Positions 62,800 to 64,000 of a stretch of DNA of 64,000 bases are shown here, one piece after another (within the stretch, counting starts at the first letter, position 1; each line of letters opens with the position of its first letter). Under the pieces are notes generated by a model. The model saw only the letters and a program-made list of their open reading frames with translations. It was not told the origin of the DNA and made no database searches. Where the stretch lies: positions 124,001 to 188,000 of the forward strand of contig NZ_BONV01000002.1 in assembly GCF_016862895.1 (NCBI RefSeq), read 5' to 3'. Position numbers and translations under genes: made by a program. The DNA comes from Planotetraspora kaengkrachanensis. GTDB taxonomy: Bacteria; Actinomycetota; Actinomycetes; Streptosporangiales; Streptosporangiaceae.

Positions 62800-63842
62800 C
62801 AGTTCCCGCCGATCACCCGCGACGCCGGATCGCCGGACGCCGCGAGCTCGGCCTTCTTGGCCTCGACGTCGACGCCGAACAGGCGGGCCATGTTGAGACC
62901 GAGGATCTTCTCCTTGTCGGAGCGGGTGATCTGCGGGTAGCCGTACCCCTGGCGCAGGTCGTCCGGGATCTCCAGGCCGACGAAGTCCTCGAGGAACGGA
63001 GCGGGAGCGCCCGTCATCGCGGCCTCGGAGCCCCACATCAGCTTGTCGGGACCGACCTCCATGAGAAGCCGTCCCAACTGCTCCTGCACCCGGCGCGGCG
63101 CGACCTTGTAGAAGCTCAGGACACCGGACAGGGCGAGGTAGACGTTCGGGAACCGCGACGCGATCGAGACGACCTCGTCGAAGTACGGCAGCGCGAGGTG
63201 GTGGATCACGAACTTCGCGTCGGGAAAGTCCCGTGCCGGCCTCTGAAGGTCGACCGGCCGCAGGACGTCGACGTCCCACATGCCGAACGGGAGGCCCTTG
63301 TGGAACTGGAGCACGTCGACGCCCAGGTCGAGCGCCTGCTCGTAGAGCGGGTAGGCGAGTTCGCGGTCGTCGCAGCGCCACGACATGTCGATGTGACCGT
63401 TGTAGAACTTGAACGAGCGGGCGCCGAGTTCCTCCTTCTGGCGGATCATCTCGACCTTCGCTCCGTGCAGACCGTGATGGATCGGGTCCACGCCGCCCGA
63501 GAGCAGCACCCTCTCCGGGTACGCCGAGGCGAAGGCGTGCTGCGCCTCGATGGACGAGAACGAGTCCTGGAACCAGTCCCACACGGGGACCGCGCAGGCC
63601 ATCGCCATGTCGACCGGCGACTGGACGAACTCCATCTCGTACATCTGCTCGGTGGTGAACTTCGTCTCCCAGTCGAAGTCGCCGGCGAACTGCCCCATCT
63701 GCGGCTCGTACTTCATGGAGTCCATGGCGACGCGCCAGCCGTACAACATCGGCTCCATCTCCCGCAGTTCCCTGCGCTGGTTCGCGGGTGAGAAGTCGTA
63801 TGCGTGGCATACGCAGTCGAAGACGAACATGTCGCCGATCAT
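62799..63842 (-). CDS. Amidohydrolase-2 family protein (ACMSD-like fold) with altered metal site
   Basis: 347 residues of the amidohydrolase_2 superfamily, which includes the decarboxylase ACMSD and aromatic acid decarboxylases. TIM-barrel segments: AYPERVLLSGGVDPIHHGLH, GVDVLQFHKGLPFGMWDVDV, AKFVIHHLALPYFDEVVSIA and KLMWGSEAAMTGAPAPFLED. At the N-terminus, where the family has DxHxH, the sequence is VFDCVCHAYD, so the first His appears replaced by Val, and the usual final metal Asp (GSDxP) is Glu in WGSEAA. ATG 63842 follows AAGGGAG. It is cotranscribed with the NifU-like gene. Substrate unknown. Confidence 0.85.
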   Translation of the reverse strand: MIGDMFVFDCVCHAYDFSPANQRRELREMEPMLYGWRVAMDSMKYEPQMGQFAGDFDWETKFTTEQMYEMEFVQSPVDMAMACAVPVWDWFQDSFSSIEAQHAFASAYPERVLLSGGVDPIHHGLHGAKVEMIRQKEELGARSFKFYNGHIDMSWRCDDRELAYPLYEQALDLGVDVLQFHKGLPFGMWDVDVLRPVDLQRPARDFPDAKFVIHHLALPYFDEVVSIASRFPNVYLALSGVLSFYKVAPRRVQEQLGRLLMEVGPDKLMWGSEAAMTGAPAPFLEDFVGLEIPDDLRQGYGYPQITRSDKEKILGLNMARLFGVDVEAKKAELAASGDPASRVIGGN

Positions 63843-64000
63843 TGGGGGACTCCCTTTCGTGCTGAGGCGGATCGCCTCACGGGACGGGCTGCTTTTCCAA
63901 CGTAGGAGTCCGGATATCGGGGCATCCAATAGCGATTCCGCGCGGCCCGACTGACTTTCGTTATGACCGGCGCCCTCGGGTACCGACGAGCAGGGCATGA
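63843..64000 (-). other. Upstream region of the amidohydrolase gene
   Basis: 158 bases to the window edge. It contains the ribosome site AAGGGAG of the amidohydrolase gene and presumably its promoter; no regulatory motif could be placed with confidence. No further gene begins on either strand inside the window. Confidence 0.35.

Overview
The window is 64 kb of very GC-rich chromosome with strong third-position GC bias, many GTG/TTG starts, four-base stop/start overlaps, an F420-type oxidoreductase and abundant ECF sigma factors. It looks like a filamentous or related actinomycete; a Streptosporangiales-type host is my guess, not something the sequence proves. No tRNA, rRNA, CRISPR array, insertion sequence or prophage was recognised.

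Layout. (1) 1-8975: an eight-gene muropeptide salvage operon: GH3 N-acetylglucosaminidase (cut by the left edge), NamZ-type exo-muramidase, AmiE-like serine amidase, MurQ etherase, an ABC sugar importer and an RpiR/MurR regulator. (2) 9246-17084: amidase, short GntR regulator, a DHFR-like gene remnant, YCII protein, two membrane proteins, a NarL-type two-component pair, and a MerR regulator divergent from a small repeat protein. (3) 17381-22888: a single-chain acyl-CoA carboxylase carrying biotin carboxylase, BCCP and carboxyltransferase. (4) 22931-29542: LysR, a MOSC-reductase-ferredoxin fusion, glyoxalase, DUF427, an SDR lacking its catalytic Tyr/Lys, and a divergent Rrf2/NAD(P)-binding pair around a perfect operator. 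(5) 29628-36932: an ECF41 (SigJ-like) sigma factor island with a decayed sigma paralogue, a ferritin-like/CDGSH iron protein, a cupin, a second NAD(P)-binding protein, LtrA and a remnant of a third. Four sites of the form TGTCACA-N16-(T/G)GTC stand in front of these genes and define a probable local ECF41 regulon. (6) 37062-38584: two tandem histidine kinase cores without sensors. (7) 38750-41734: a complete kynurenine operon (tryptophan dioxygenase, kynureninase, formamidase-like hydrolase) making anthranilate. (8) 41785-53836: mixed regulators, transporters and enzymes, including an ECF42 sigma/DGPF pair, an ABC exporter, a hemerythrin/F420 operon under a MarR regulator and a GH13 remnant. 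(9) 53027-61130: an aryl-CoA catabolic operon (acyl-CoA ligase, 5-hydroxylase/OYE fusion, two thioesterases, cupin, frameshifted FAH hydrolase) flanked by PaaX and RidA. (10) 61292-63842: a truncated CobW-type GTPase, an unknown gene, a NifU-like protein and an amidohydrolase.

How it fits together. Regions 7 and 9 may form one route: tryptophan to anthranilate, anthranilate to its CoA thioester, 5-hydroxylation, then thioester release, ring cleavage, hydrolysis and RidA-assisted loss of the amino group. The first half rests on recognised enzymes; the second half is inference. The window also holds six broken genes (DHFR-like, ECF sigma, NAD(P)-binding, GH13, CobW, FAH), as expected of a plastic, accessory part of an actinomycete chromosome.
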